A stretch of DNA of 64,000 bases from Metabacillus litoralis (GTDB lineage: Bacteria > Bacillota > Bacilli > Bacillales > Bacillaceae), in assembly GCF_003667825.1 (NCBI RefSeq), contig NZ_CP033043.1, forward strand, positions 5,154,501 to 5,218,500. The letters are read 5' to 3'. A program made the translations under genes and the position numbers. Under the pieces are notes generated by a model. That model saw only the letters and a program-made list of their open reading frames with translations, did not search any database and was not told the DNA's origin. Position 1 is the first letter of the stretch; each line of letters starts with the position of its first letter. Of this stretch, positions 27,332 through 36,292 are shown piece after piece.

Positions 27332-27397
27332 ATATAAAAATACTAAACAATCATCTTAAAATATTGAATATAAAATGTAAGCGTTTTCCTTTAAAAT
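27332..27397 (+). promoter_or_regulatory. Pectin-regulon promoter C (lyase operon)
   Basis: A degenerate box ATATAAAAATA (27332-27342) lies exactly 21 bp before ATCTTAAAATA (27353-27363). After 12 bp comes TGTAAGCGTTTTCC (27376-27389; 13 of 14 fit cre), then 2 bp and -10 TAAAAT (27392-27397). The geometry equals promoters A and B. The whole gap between the regulator gene (27185) and this promoter otherwise holds a weak hairpin near 27212-27250. Confidence 0.82.
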
Positions 27398-27501
27398 GAA
27401 GTTTACTGATGGAAAGCAGAGGTGATGCGATTGTAACTCTTTCGGACTTTCTTTTTCTCTAAGCCAGATTAAACTCTAACCATAACGGAAGGGGGAATAA
27501 A

Positions 27502-28659
27502 ATGATTGGCAAGGAGTTTTCTTCAGAAATCAAGGAGTTTTTTGATGAAAAGACAGGAAACATTGTTAAACAGTTAACATCTGATGGCTCTAATAACTTC
27601 CATTTTTATTTTACTGATAACTCTTTTTGTAAGGGTGATCAAGAAATCTATTTTTTATCGGATCGTTCATCTGAATGGCCTGAAGTCTATAATCTTTTTA
27701 AAATGAACTTAAGTAATGGGAAAATGCAGCAGTTAACGGATGAATTAAAGGGCATCACCCCCAGCTTTCATACGAAAACTCCTGATGGTGACATAGTCGT
27801 ATATGTAACAGGAAATTCACTTAAAAAGATAGAGATTTCAACACTCAAAACCACAGTGCTTTATGAAGAAAAACTAGGTATTCAATTAGGACACCCTCAT
27901 ATTTCTGCGGATAAAAGGTATGTTGGTATGGCTCGGAATGAAGTTGTTCCGATAGAAAGAGGGGCTAATTATAAGGGCTTTAAAGAAACAATGTATGGAA
28001 TAAAAAAAGGTTGGATTACATTGATCAGCATGGATGGGAAAGAGGTTTTTGATGTTTTTGAAGATACCCATTGGCTTGGGCATTTTCAGTTTTCTCCAAT
28101 AAATAGTAGCTTGGCAATATTTTGTCATGAGGGACCGTGGAATCTTGTTCATCAACGGATTTGGCTATTAGATCTTCGTTCACGTTCACCTAAGCCCCTT
28201 TATAGGCAAGGGGAAGATGATTGTATCGGCCATGAATTCTGGACCAGTGATGGGAAAATCTTTTTTGATAATCGCCGTAAAGGTCATGATGGTACGATTA
28301 CGATTCATAAAACACAGGCAACCATTCAGAATGCACCTTTATCGGGTCAGATTCCATTTGTGGGATTAGCCGATGATAAAGGAAACTTAATTAAACAAAT
28401 AGATTTGCCTTTTTACTGCAATCACTATCATAGCAATTATAACAATACCCTGTTAATTGGTGATGAAGTCGATGATTTAGTTTTAATAGATTTATCAGGA
28501 GAGAAGGCGACCATTAAAACGTTATTTTCTCACAATACGAGTTGGAACACTCAAAAAACTCACTGCCATCCTACCTTCAGCTGGAACAATGAATTGATTT
28601 TATTTACTTCTGACCGCGAAGGAGCATGTAATCTTTACTTAATTGAATTACCTAAGTAA
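27502..28659 (+). CDS. ogl: Oligogalacturonate lyase (PL22)
   Basis: The enzyme splits unsaturated or saturated digalacturonate by beta-elimination in the cytoplasm. The 385-residue product is a seven-bladed propeller type without signal peptide. The Mn-binding group is recognised in Gln351, His354 and His356 (TQKTHCHPTF), matching Q350/H353/H355 of the Yersinia enzyme; a further His lies in CNHYHSNYNN. FCHEGPWNLVHQRIW is also typical. It is first in an operon with kdgF and the pectate lyase. The ATG follows AAGGGGGA. Confidence 0.93.
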   Translation: MIGKEFSSEIKEFFDEKTGNIVKQLTSDGSNNFHFYFTDNSFCKGDQEIYFLSDRSSEWPEVYNLFKMNLSNGKMQQLTDELKGITPSFHTKTPDGDIVVYVTGNSLKKIEISTLKTTVLYEEKLGIQLGHPHISADKRYVGMARNEVVPIERGANYKGFKETMYGIKKGWITLISMDGKEVFDVFEDTHWLGHFQFSPINSSLAIFCHEGPWNLVHQRIWLLDLRSRSPKPLYRQGEDDCIGHEFWTSDGKIFFDNRRKGHDGTITIHKTQATIQNAPLSGQIPFVGLADDKGNLIKQIDLPFYCNHYHSNYNNTLLIGDEVDDLVLIDLSGEKATIKTLFSHNTSWNTQKTHCHPTFSWNNELILFTSDREGACNLYLIELPK

Positions 28660-28674
28660 ATAAGGAGTGATACT

Positions 28675-29007
28675 ATGTTTAAATATGGAAAAAGCATTGA
28701 GGCTATTTCTGTAGATGAAGGGGTACAACGGAAGCTTTTAGGCTACGGAGGAAGCCTGATGATGACAGAGGTAGCCTTTAAAAAAGATGCTGTTGGAAGC
28801 AACCATTCTCATCCTCATGAACAGGTGAGTTATATCATTCAGGGAAGTTTTGAGTTTAATCTGAATGGAAATGTCCAAATTGTTGAAAAGGGAGACAGTG
28901 TCTACATCCCAGCAAACACACTTCACGGTGTAAAAGCTCTTGAGGACGATTGCATTATTTTAGACGTTTTTACACCACAGCGCGAAGACTTTTTAGAAGA
29001 AAAGTAA
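28675..29007 (+). CDS. kdgF: KdgF cupin, pectin degradation
   Basis: The 110-residue protein is a single-domain cupin. HSHPHEQVSYIIQG supplies the metal-binding His and Glu, and the second cupin motif is IPANTLHGVKAL. KdgF opens unsaturated galacturonate made by Ogl and GH105 enzymes to a linear ketouronate. It begins 15 bp after ogl with AAGGAGTG ahead of the ATG. Enzymes for the later steps (KduI, KduD, KdgK, KdgA) are not in the window. Confidence 0.92.
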   Translation: MFKYGKSIEAISVDEGVQRKLLGYGGSLMMTEVAFKKDAVGSNHSHPHEQVSYIIQGSFEFNLNGNVQIVEKGDSVYIPANTLHGVKALEDDCIILDVFTPQREDFLEEK

Positions 29008-29035
29008 ACGAAACCAGAGGGGATAGGTGTAATCT

Positions 29036-30364
29036 ATGAAAAAGGCAATTAGTACAATGTTAGCAGCATCTTTATTCAGTTTTGGTCTTTCTTCCGTGTC
29101 GGCTGCTTCAAACGATTTAGGAAAAGAAGTTTTGCAATCAAAGGATGGCTGGGCCTCTTATGGAAATGGGACAACAGGTGGAAGTCAAGCTGATGAACAT
29201 CATATTTATACTGTAACAAATAGAGAAGAATTGATTCGAGCACTAGGCGGTGACAATAAGACGAACGGTCAGAATCTTACACCGAAGATCATCTATGTAA
29301 AAGGAACAATCGAGCTTAATGTAGATGAACATAATAATTTAGTTGGACCAGAATACTATGCTAATGGGACAGGGTATGATTTTAATGATTACCTTGAGGC
29401 TTATCATCCTGAAACATGGGGTTATGAAGAGGAAGTAGAAGGTAATCTTGAGGATGCACGTGCTGGGGCTCAACAAAAACAAAAGGAACAAATTGTTATT
29501 AATGTTGGTTCAAATACATCGATCATCGGAATTGGCAATGATGCCAAGATAATTGGGGGAAGTCTTATCTTAAGTAGAGTGGAAAACATCATTATACGCA
29601 ACATAGAGTTTGAAGCACCGCGTGACTTCTTTCCACAATGGGATCCAACAGATGGAACATATGGTGAGTGGAATTCTGAGTATGATAATGTATCGATCAC
29701 CAATGGAACTGAAAACGTATGGATCGATCATAATACATTTACTGACGGAGAACATACAGACGCTTCTTTTGGAAAATATTTTGGCCGTACCTACCAACAG
29801 CATGATGGATTGTTAGATGTAACGAACGGTTCAAACTATGTGACTATATCGTATAACAAGTTTGAAGATCACGATAAAGTGATGTTAATTGGGTCGAGTG
29901 ACAGCCGAACGACAGACAAGGAAAAGTTAAAAGTAACAATCCACCATAATTATTTCAAAAATCTAACTCAGCGTTTACCCCGAGTACGATATGGGGAGGT
30001 ACACGTTTATAACAACTATTATGAGTTTACAAATAACTCTGACTACAAATTCGATTATGCACTAGGCGTAGGAGTTGAATCGAAAATTTATGCAGAAAAC
30101 AATTTCTTCAACTTTGATTATGATGTAGATCCTGCTAGTATTATTCACTATTGGAAAGGAACATCTATCTATGAAGAAGGTACATTCATAAATGGAACTA
30201 GCAAGACAAATAGGGTAGACCTAGTTAAAGCCCATAATCAAGGAAATGAAGTGCAATTAAATGAAAATGTAGGCTGGAAACCATCCTTATACACGAAGTT
30301 TCATCCAACCCAGGCTGTTCCTGCCCTTGTAAAGGCAAAAGCGGGTGTAGGGAAAGTAGATTAA
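29036..30364 (+). CDS. pel: Secreted pectate lyase (PL1)
   Basis: The 442-residue enzyme has a signal peptide (residues 1-23, cleavage after VSA) and the parallel beta-helix of polysaccharide lyase family 1. Diagnostic segments are NVWIDHNTFTDGEH (calcium-binding region) and TQRLPRVRYGEVHVYNNYY, where the RxPxxR group carries the catalytic Arg. It cleaves polygalacturonate outside the cell and so makes the oligomers taken up by the ABC importer. It is the last gene of the ogl operon. Confidence 0.95.
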   Translation: MKKAISTMLAASLFSFGLSSVSAASNDLGKEVLQSKDGWASYGNGTTGGSQADEHHIYTVTNREELIRALGGDNKTNGQNLTPKIIYVKGTIELNVDEHNNLVGPEYYANGTGYDFNDYLEAYHPETWGYEEEVEGNLEDARAGAQQKQKEQIVINVGSNTSIIGIGNDAKIIGGSLILSRVENIIIRNIEFEAPRDFFPQWDPTDGTYGEWNSEYDNVSITNGTENVWIDHNTFTDGEHTDASFGKYFGRTYQQHDGLLDVTNGSNYVTISYNKFEDHDKVMLIGSSDSRTTDKEKLKVTIHHNYFKNLTQRLPRVRYGEVHVYNNYYEFTNNSDYKFDYALGVGVESKIYAENNFFNFDYDVDPASIIHYWKGTSIYEEGTFINGTSKTNRVDLVKAHNQGNEVQLNENVGWKPSLYTKFHPTQAVPALVKAKAGVGKVD

Positions 30365-30380
30365 TATCCTAAATTAGAAG

Positions 30381-30409
30381 ACCCGTACAGCTATGCTGAC
30401 GGGTTTTTT
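30381..30409 (+). terminator. Terminator of the lyase operon
   Basis: ACCCGT-A-CAGC pairs with GCTG-ACGGGT around a 3-nt loop, followed by six Ts. Confidence 0.9.
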
Positions 30410-30524
30410 GAGTGCTTGGAAGAATATTTAATTAATGGTAGTTCTATCTCTGTTGTGTTGGATATACATAAGGATATAGATGTTTGTTATAATAAAGTCA
30501 AGCCAAATATTGGAGGTATTTGAA

Positions 30525-30932
30525 TTGGATAGTAAAATTCAGGAAAAAATAAGAAATTTTCTAGTAGAAAAGATTTCTCCAAATTTAATTTACATATTTG
30601 GTTCGACAGTAAAAGGAACAGCGAGTAAGAAAAGTGATATTGATATAGCATATCTTTCTAACCAAAAGATGGATGAATACGAGACCTTTATGTTAGCTCA
30701 AGAACTAGCTAGTAAAATAAATATTGATGTAGATTTAATTGATTTAAGGAAAGCTTCAACTGTATTTCAAAGTCAAGTTGTTAGTACAGGTAAGGTTATC
30801 TACTGTTTAAATGATGAAGTTAGAATGAATTTTGAAATGATGACCTTAAAAATGTATGCAAAATTAAATGAAGAACGGCAAAGTATTATTGATAAAGTAG
30901 AGGAAAGTGGGTCTGTTTTCCATGAAGAATGA
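30525..30932 (+). CDS. MNT-domain nucleotidyltransferase (antitoxin)
   Basis: Start TTG 30525 lies 8 nt after GGAGG and gives 135 residues; an upstream in-frame ATG at 30480 precedes that site. The minimal nucleotidyltransferase motif is complete: Gly26-Ser27 followed ten residues later by Asp38-x-Asp40. In type VII systems this enzyme adds AMP to a Tyr of the HEPN partner and so silences it. It overlaps the HEPN gene by 11 bp. Confidence 0.9.
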   Translation: MDSKIQEKIRNFLVEKISPNLIYIFGSTVKGTASKKSDIDIAYLSNQKMDEYETFMLAQELASKINIDVDLIDLRKASTVFQSQVVSTGKVIYCLNDEVRMNFEMMTLKMYAKLNEERQSIIDKVEESGSVFHEE

Positions 30933-31323
30933 CGTTGTTTTGAATAAGATAAGTATAATTGAACGATGTGTAAAGAGAGTTTGTCAAGAATATGAAAATA
31001 ACCCAGAAAATCTAAAAAATTTTACAAAACAAGACTCTATTATACTCAACCTGCAACGTGCATGTGAAGCAAGTATTGATTTGGCAATGCATATAGTTGC
31101 TGAAAAGAAACTTGGTTTACCACAAAGCAGTCGAGAAGCTTTTACATTACTGGAAAAGGCAAATATCATTACTCCCTCCCTTGAACAAAGAATGAAAGCA
31201 ATGGTAGGATTTAGAAATATTGCTGTCCATGATTACCAAGAGATAAACTTAGTTATCTTACAAAAAATTGTAGAAGAACATCTACTAGATTTCACGGACT
31301 ATACTAAAACCTTATTACGATAA
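30922..31323 (+). CDS. HEPN-domain toxin (HepT-like)
   Basis: The 133-residue all-helical protein carries the HEPN RNase motif Arg98-x4-His103 with Tyr105 two residues later (RNIAVHDY). That Tyr is the known target of AMP addition in HepT/MntA pairs. It follows and overlaps the MNT gene, an arrangement seen in type VII toxin-antitoxin modules. The ATG at 30922 is the best start, though no strong ribosome site precedes it, which fits translational coupling. Confidence 0.88.
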   Translation: MKNDVVLNKISIIERCVKRVCQEYENNPENLKNFTKQDSIILNLQRACEASIDLAMHIVAEKKLGLPQSSREAFTLLEKANIITPSLEQRMKAMVGFRNIAVHDYQEINLVILQKIVEEHLLDFTDYTKTLLR

Positions 31324-31361
31324 ATAGTACTGTTATTATTTTGAGAAAACGGATGCAAATG

Positions 31362-31412
31362 AAACGTCATAAACCTCCTTTTTACAAAAGTAGGTGAGAC
31401 GTTTTTATTTTT
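31362..31412 (+). terminator. Terminator of the HEPN/MNT module
   Basis: AAACGTC (31362-31368) and GACGTTT (31398-31404) close a stem that contains an inner CCTTTT/AAAAG helix; a T-rich run follows. Confidence 0.8.
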
Positions 31413-31872
31413 TTATCTATGAACCTATAGTAATTGGAATGGATTTATGCACAGTGCGAATGTTGGTGCATACTATTATGATCTCTTTACAAAAAACTTA
31501 TCATTTTTTTAAAGGCTACTCTAAATCTATTTTTCAATATATGTAGTTTGAATATAACTAAGAAAGGGTAAGAGTTATCATATCAATTTTTCATTTGATT
31601 TCCCTCCTGATAAGGAAGCTTTTGCAAATATGTCTCTCCAAATTAAGCTTTTCTACCACGATTAGAAATTTTATTGCAATTTGTATTAATATGCAGTCAA
31701 TATGAGCGGTAAGGATAGAAAAATTCTATAGAGAGCTGGAGTTCAACAAGAAAATTGTAATAAACATACTGATTTATGTTTATTTATAAACATCTTAATC
31801 TAGAAAAATTTGCGATATATCTTAAGCTAGGACATAATTAATAGTTGAAAATATCATATGAGGTGAAAATTT
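31413..31872. other. 460-bp leader region upstream of opuD
   Basis: The stretch is AT-rich with no supported gene. A perfect inverted repeat with 10-bp arms AATAAACATA and TATGTTTATT and a 6-nt centre lies at 31759-31784, about 90 bp before opuD; it may be an operator. A further short repeat of ATAAACAT follows. Confidence 0.4.
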
Positions 31873-33411
31873 GTGAACAAAGTTAGTTCAGTTTTTTGGT
31901 ACGCACTCGCGATTTGTGTTGTACTAGTTGTTTGGGGAGCGGTGTCTCCAGAGCATTTACAGACTTTGACGTCAAATCTAACGTCGTATATATCAGAAGC
32001 CTTTGGGTGGTACTATTTATTACTCATCATGTTGTTACTAGCTTTCTGTATATATTTAATGTTTTCCAGGTTTGGAAAAATCAAATTGGGTAAAGAAGAT
32101 GAAAAACCGGAATTTAGTAAACTTTCATGGTTCGCGATGTTATTTAGTGCAGGAATGGGGATGGGATTGGTTTTTTGGACGACTGCTGAACCTATTTCTC
32201 ATGCGTTTAAAAGTCCGCCGAGATTTGAACCTGGTTCTGATGAGGCGATCAAACAATCGCTGCAATATTCCTTTTTTCATTGGGGAGTTCACGCCTGGGC
32301 AGTATATGGCGTTGTTGCGTTAGTTTTAGCTTACTTTAAGTTTCGTAAAGGATATCCTGGATTAATAAGTGCAACACTTATACCTATATTCGGCGAAAGA
32401 AGAATGCGTGGTATGCTGGGGAAATTAATTGATACTCTTGCAATCTTCGCTACAGTCGTAGGTGTCGCTTCCACTCTTGGTTTCGGTTCAGCGCAAATTA
32501 ACGGTGGATTAGCTTATCTATTTGATACGCCAAACAATTATGGGATGCAGTTATTAATTCTTGCCATTTCAACCGTACTGTTTATCTTCTCAGCATGGTC
32601 AGGAATTGGAAAAGGGATAAAATATTTGAGTAATATCAATATGGGTCTGGGGTTTGCTCTTCTGTTAATCCTGTTCATTGTAGGTCCAACACTATATATC
32701 CTGAATATGTTTACAACAACACTTGGTGGATATATTACCAATTTCTTTGATATGAGTTTCCGTCTTTCTCCACTAAATGAAGATGGTCGTTCGTGGATTG
32801 ATGGCTGGACGATTTTTTATTGGGCATGGTGGGTTTCATGGGCACCTTTTGTAGGGATCTTTATCGCCCGTGTGTCTAAGGGAAGAACTGTTAAGGAATT
32901 TTTATTAGGTGTTCTTATTGTCCCGGCACTCGTTTGCTTTATCTTTTTTGCTGTATTCGGTGTATCCGCCTTGAATATCGAGCAAAATGGAATTGATGCT
33001 ATTTCTAAGTATTCTCTTGAAACCACCACATTTGGGGTTCTCCAGCATTACCCACTTGGAGATTTTATGGCATTCTTAACAATAGTCGTTATTGCGATCT
33101 TTTTTATCACATCAGCTGATTCAGCAACATTTGTTCTAGGGGTGTTAAGTACAGGGGGATCAATTAATCCGGCAAATCCGGTTAAGGTCACTTGGGGACT
33201 TGCAATGTCTGCGATGGCAGCTATAATTGTTTACTTTGGCGGCACGCAGGGGCTGCAGAATATGCTAATTATTGCTGCTCTTCCGTTTTCTGTCGTGATG
33301 ATCCTGATGTGTGCTTCCTTTTATAAGGCAGCCCATCAGGAAATTGAAAAAAGAGTAAAAATAAAGGAAAAGAAGAAAAGAGAACCAACGAGTAGTCAAA
33401 TAATAAGTTAA
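31873..33411 (+). CDS. opuD: Glycine betaine transporter OpuD (BCCT family)
   Basis: The 512-residue protein equals B. subtilis OpuD in length and has the 12 helices of the betaine/choline/carnitine family. Landmarks are FSAGMGMGLVFWTTAEP (helix with the substrate-near glycine motif), FFHWGVHAWAVYG and the signature WAWWVSWAPFVGIFIARVSKG, which includes the Trp residues of the substrate box. It imports betaine with sodium to protect against high salt. The GTG start follows GAGGTG. The charged C-terminus is typical of osmosensing members. Confidence 0.92.
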   Translation: MNKVSSVFWYALAICVVLVVWGAVSPEHLQTLTSNLTSYISEAFGWYYLLLIMLLLAFCIYLMFSRFGKIKLGKEDEKPEFSKLSWFAMLFSAGMGMGLVFWTTAEPISHAFKSPPRFEPGSDEAIKQSLQYSFFHWGVHAWAVYGVVALVLAYFKFRKGYPGLISATLIPIFGERRMRGMLGKLIDTLAIFATVVGVASTLGFGSAQINGGLAYLFDTPNNYGMQLLILAISTVLFIFSAWSGIGKGIKYLSNINMGLGFALLLILFIVGPTLYILNMFTTTLGGYITNFFDMSFRLSPLNEDGRSWIDGWTIFYWAWWVSWAPFVGIFIARVSKGRTVKEFLLGVLIVPALVCFIFFAVFGVSALNIEQNGIDAISKYSLETTTFGVLQHYPLGDFMAFLTIVVIAIFFITSADSATFVLGVLSTGGSINPANPVKVTWGLAMSAMAAIIVYFGGTQGLQNMLIIAALPFSVVMILMCASFYKAAHQEIEKRVKIKEKKKREPTSSQIIS

Positions 33412-33516
33412 TGTTGTCTAATAATGTACCACCTTAAGAAGGCTACTTTGATCAGCTGTTAGCTAAAATAAACATAATTTCAAGTTACATTCTTAATTCT
33501 ATAGGGTATAAAGTAG

Positions 33517-33557
33517 AAAGCTTCAATTCTCAGTTTAAAAGAATTGAAGCTTTTTTA
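33517..33557. terminator. Two-way terminator between opuD and the SEDS genes
   Basis: AAAGCTTCAATTC and GAATTGAAGCTTT pair over 13 bp, with Ts after on the plus strand and As before. It serves the convergent genes on both sides. Confidence 0.85.
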
Positions 33558-33576
33558 TTGTATGAGATAAGTAAAC

Positions 33577-34701
33577 TTATAAAGAAAATTGACCTTTACT
33601 GTCTCTTGCACTTGAAGATAAATTCACCAATATGCCTGCTGAAAATAACATGAATACTAGTGAGGAACCACCATAACTGATAAAAGGTAGAGTTATCCCT
33701 GTAATAGGGATTAACCCTGAAACAGCACCTAAATTGAAAATTACTTGAATCATGATTTGAAAAGTAAGACCAATAGCTAATAATTTAGGAAAAGCGTTTG
33801 TATGTTTCCTTGCAGTAGATACCCCACGAAGCATGATAAATAAATATAAAATCGTTACGAATAATAATCCAAATATGCCTAGTTCCTCCAAGATAACAGC
33901 CATAATAAAGTCTGTATGAGCTTCAGGAAGATATCCTAGCTTTTGGATACTATTACCTAAACCTCTTCCCAACACCCCTCCGGATTCAATTGCATAAAAG
34001 GACTGTATTAATTGGTATCCATCACCTAGTGGGTCATCAAAAGGGTTTAGGAAGGACATTAGTCTTCGTAAACGATATGGTGCTGTTATAGCAAAAAAAC
34101 TCACACCTACTAGTGCTGAACTGCCTAAAATAAACAAGTGTATTTTCCTCACACCAGAACATAAAAGAATAATACCACAGGTGAGAAGAATGGAAGTAGC
34201 TGTTCCTAAATCCGGTTGCTTTAGTATTAATAGAAAAACAGATGCCAAAACAAAAAGCGGAGGTAAAACACCTCTATTAAAGTCATGCAGGTAAGTTTGT
34301 TTTTTAGCATAAATGTAGGCGAAGTAGATAGCCATTAGTAGTTTGACAGCTTCAGAGGGCTGTATAACGAATATCCCAAGCTGAATCCATCTCTGAGAGT
34401 TATTTCGCTCCACTCCAATACCTGGAAATAACACTAACAATAACAACATAATTGAGAGCATGACGAATAAAGGGCTAAGTTTTCCATACAATCGATAGGG
34501 TAAGATTGAATTAATAATAAAAACAATAGAACCTATCAAAAACCACCGAAGTTGTTTTGAAAAGAAATAGGTAGGATCTTGATATTTAATTATTCCTATT
34601 GGGTAACTCGCACTATAAACCATGATGAGCCCGAACATACATAACATAAGAAAAGCAAAAAATAATGGAAAATCTACTTTTCTAAAATATTTTAAGACCA
34701 T
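33577..34701 (-). CDS. SEDS-family glycan polymerase, FtsW/SpoVE-like
   Basis: The 374-residue protein has ten membrane helices and the SEDS (RodA/FtsW/SpoVE) signatures NNSQRWIQLGIFVIQPSE, QPDLGTA, PEAHTDFIMAVILEELG with the essential Asp, and PFISYGGSS. GDGYQLIQSFYAIESGG leans toward FtsW/SpoVE rather than RodA. These enzymes polymerise lipid II into peptidoglycan strands. It follows a second SEDS gene 40 bp upstream on the same strand. No class B penicillin-binding partner is encoded nearby. Confidence 0.9.
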   Translation of the reverse strand: MVLKYFRKVDFPLFFAFLMLCMFGLIMVYSASYPIGIIKYQDPTYFFSKQLRWFLIGSIVFIINSILPYRLYGKLSPLFVMLSIMLLLLVLFPGIGVERNNSQRWIQLGIFVIQPSEAVKLLMAIYFAYIYAKKQTYLHDFNRGVLPPLFVLASVFLLILKQPDLGTATSILLTCGIILLCSGVRKIHLFILGSSALVGVSFFAITAPYRLRRLMSFLNPFDDPLGDGYQLIQSFYAIESGGVLGRGLGNSIQKLGYLPEAHTDFIMAVILEELGIFGLLFVTILYLFIMLRGVSTARKHTNAFPKLLAIGLTFQIMIQVIFNLGAVSGLIPITGITLPFISYGGSSLVFMLFSAGILVNLSSSARDSKGQFSL

Positions 34702-34741
34702 TTAACCACCTACTTGTATCGGTTTTAATATGAATTCATGC

Positions 34742-35887
34742 TTAACTAAACATATAATTTCTTGTTCGAATATTGACACTTAAAACTAATCCAATCGCAA
34801 TCATATTGGTTAGCAGTGCACTTCCTCCATAACTCACAAACGGCAGGGCTAATCCGGTAATCGGCATCATACCAATAGTCATTGCTATATTTTGAAATGT
34901 TTGAAAGCTTAATAGCCCAACAGTTCCTATACATATATAAAATCCATAAACACTATTTGAATGGATAGCAATCTTGATAATTCGATACATTAATAAGAAG
35001 TACAAGCTAATAAAAATACTAGCTCCAATAAATCCAAATTCTTCCCCGATAACAGAAAAAATGAAGTCTGTATGTGCTTCAGGTATTCTTCCACTTTGTA
35101 CTTGTATTCCTTGGTTATACCCTGTTCCGGTAAGCTGACCTGACCCTATACCTTGAATTGCTTGTATCAATTGATAACCAAAACTAGATGCATATTCATA
35201 GGGACTTAACCAGCCATATATCCGATCTAATTGGTGAGGTTTTATAATTTTGATAAATACACTAAAAAAATGATTGTGTAGGTAAACTAACAAAAAAATG
35301 AATCCCATAATATTAGCAGATAAAAAAAGGATCATGAGATAGGAAATTCGTGAAACAATTAGTAAAGTATAGAATACGGCTCCGATGACTAGAGCAGACC
35401 CTAAATCAGGCTGAACTAGAATTAAATAGAAGGGGATAATAGTAATGAGAATTAACTTTAAGGTGATCGGTATACTAGCCTTAAATGAAAGTCTTTCGTT
35501 ATCGGATTTATTTAAGATCGCTGCAGAGAATATGATTAAGAACACCTTCATAAATTCAGAGGGCTGTAACTCAAAAAGCCCTAAATTGATCCAACGTTGT
35601 GAACCATTTTTGTATGTACCGAAAAAATGGACGATAATTAACAAAAAGATACAAAATACATATAAAGGTTTAGCCATTCGTTCAAGAAGTTCAAAATCAA
35701 ATGAAGCCACACTTACCATGACAATTATTCCAATGACATACCATATTGCCTGTCTCTTCACAAAGTAAAAGGGATCATGTGTTTGATACTGACCCGAGCC
35801 ACTATACACTGCCAACAAACTAAAAATAAATAATCCAAATAAGATAAATAATAAGTAGTAATCAATCTGGTTTTCTTGTTGTTTCAA
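34742..35887 (-). CDS. SEDS-family glycan polymerase, RodA-like
   Basis: The 381-residue protein has ten membrane helices and the same SEDS landmarks: NGSQRWINLGLFELQPSE, QPDLGSALV, IPEAHTDFIFSVIGEEFG and PFVSYGGSAL. FIFSVIGEEFGFIG is closer to RodA. It is upstream in a two-gene unit with the FtsW-like gene. The pair is probably a lineage-specific extra set beside the essential elongation and division enzymes; which process it serves cannot be read from sequence. Confidence 0.9.
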   Translation of the reverse strand: MKQQENQIDYYLLFILFGLFIFSLLAVYSGSGQYQTHDPFYFVKRQAIWYVIGIIVMVSVASFDFELLERMAKPLYVFCIFLLIIVHFFGTYKNGSQRWINLGLFELQPSEFMKVFLIIFSAAILNKSDNERLSFKASIPITLKLILITIIPFYLILVQPDLGSALVIGAVFYTLLIVSRISYLMILFLSANIMGFIFLLVYLHNHFFSVFIKIIKPHQLDRIYGWLSPYEYASSFGYQLIQAIQGIGSGQLTGTGYNQGIQVQSGRIPEAHTDFIFSVIGEEFGFIGASIFISLYFLLMYRIIKIAIHSNSVYGFYICIGTVGLLSFQTFQNIAMTIGMMPITGLALPFVSYGGSALLTNMIAIGLVLSVNIRTRNYMFS

Positions 35888-36066
35888 AACTATTCAGCCC
35901 TTTTTTCATTAAACTATTACAATATTTTTTCTTGAAAGTAGATCGCCAAACAATAAGTAACGCTAGACTAGTAATTAATGTAGATTCATAAAGTTGATCA
36001 CAAAATGCAAGTAAGTGATGATCATAGGAAATAATAGACTATAAGCACGTTTCACTATAAAAGAGT

Positions 36067-36260
36067 GTTGACAAAATGTCAACGAAATAGATTTACTTTT
36101 GTCAACAAACCTTTTTGAATTAATTGAGTAAAGGTTAACATGAGCATCTTAACGATCATTATTTAGAGTGCACTATAAAAAAACCTGGATTATATGTTGA
36201 CAATTTGTCAAATAATATATATATTGCTTATAGATTTGTTGACAAACATTGTCCATTGCT
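36067..36260 (+). promoter_or_regulatory. Promoter with clustered TTGACA/TGTCAA operators
   Basis: Two perfect dyads lie at 36067-36083 (GTTGACAAAATGTCAAC) and 36197-36211 (TTGACAATTTGTCAA), with half-sites TGTCAAC at about 36100 and TTGACA at 36239. A promoter fits with -35 TTGACA 36197-36202 and -10 TATATT 36220-36225 (17-bp spacer), so the second dyad covers the -35. The cluster precedes an Xre-type regulator gene and suggests autoregulation. The rest of the 36.0-36.3 kb gap is AT-rich. Confidence 0.65.
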
Positions 36261-36292
36261 TCTACATAACCCTGATTGAAAGGATAGAAAAA

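Noticed and set aside
29470..29803. Antisense ORFs opposite the pectate lyase
   Set aside because: Shadows of a well-supported gene; no start signals.
31447..31512. 21-codon plus-strand ORF upstream of opuD
   Set aside because: No ribosome site and no sign of conservation that I can judge.
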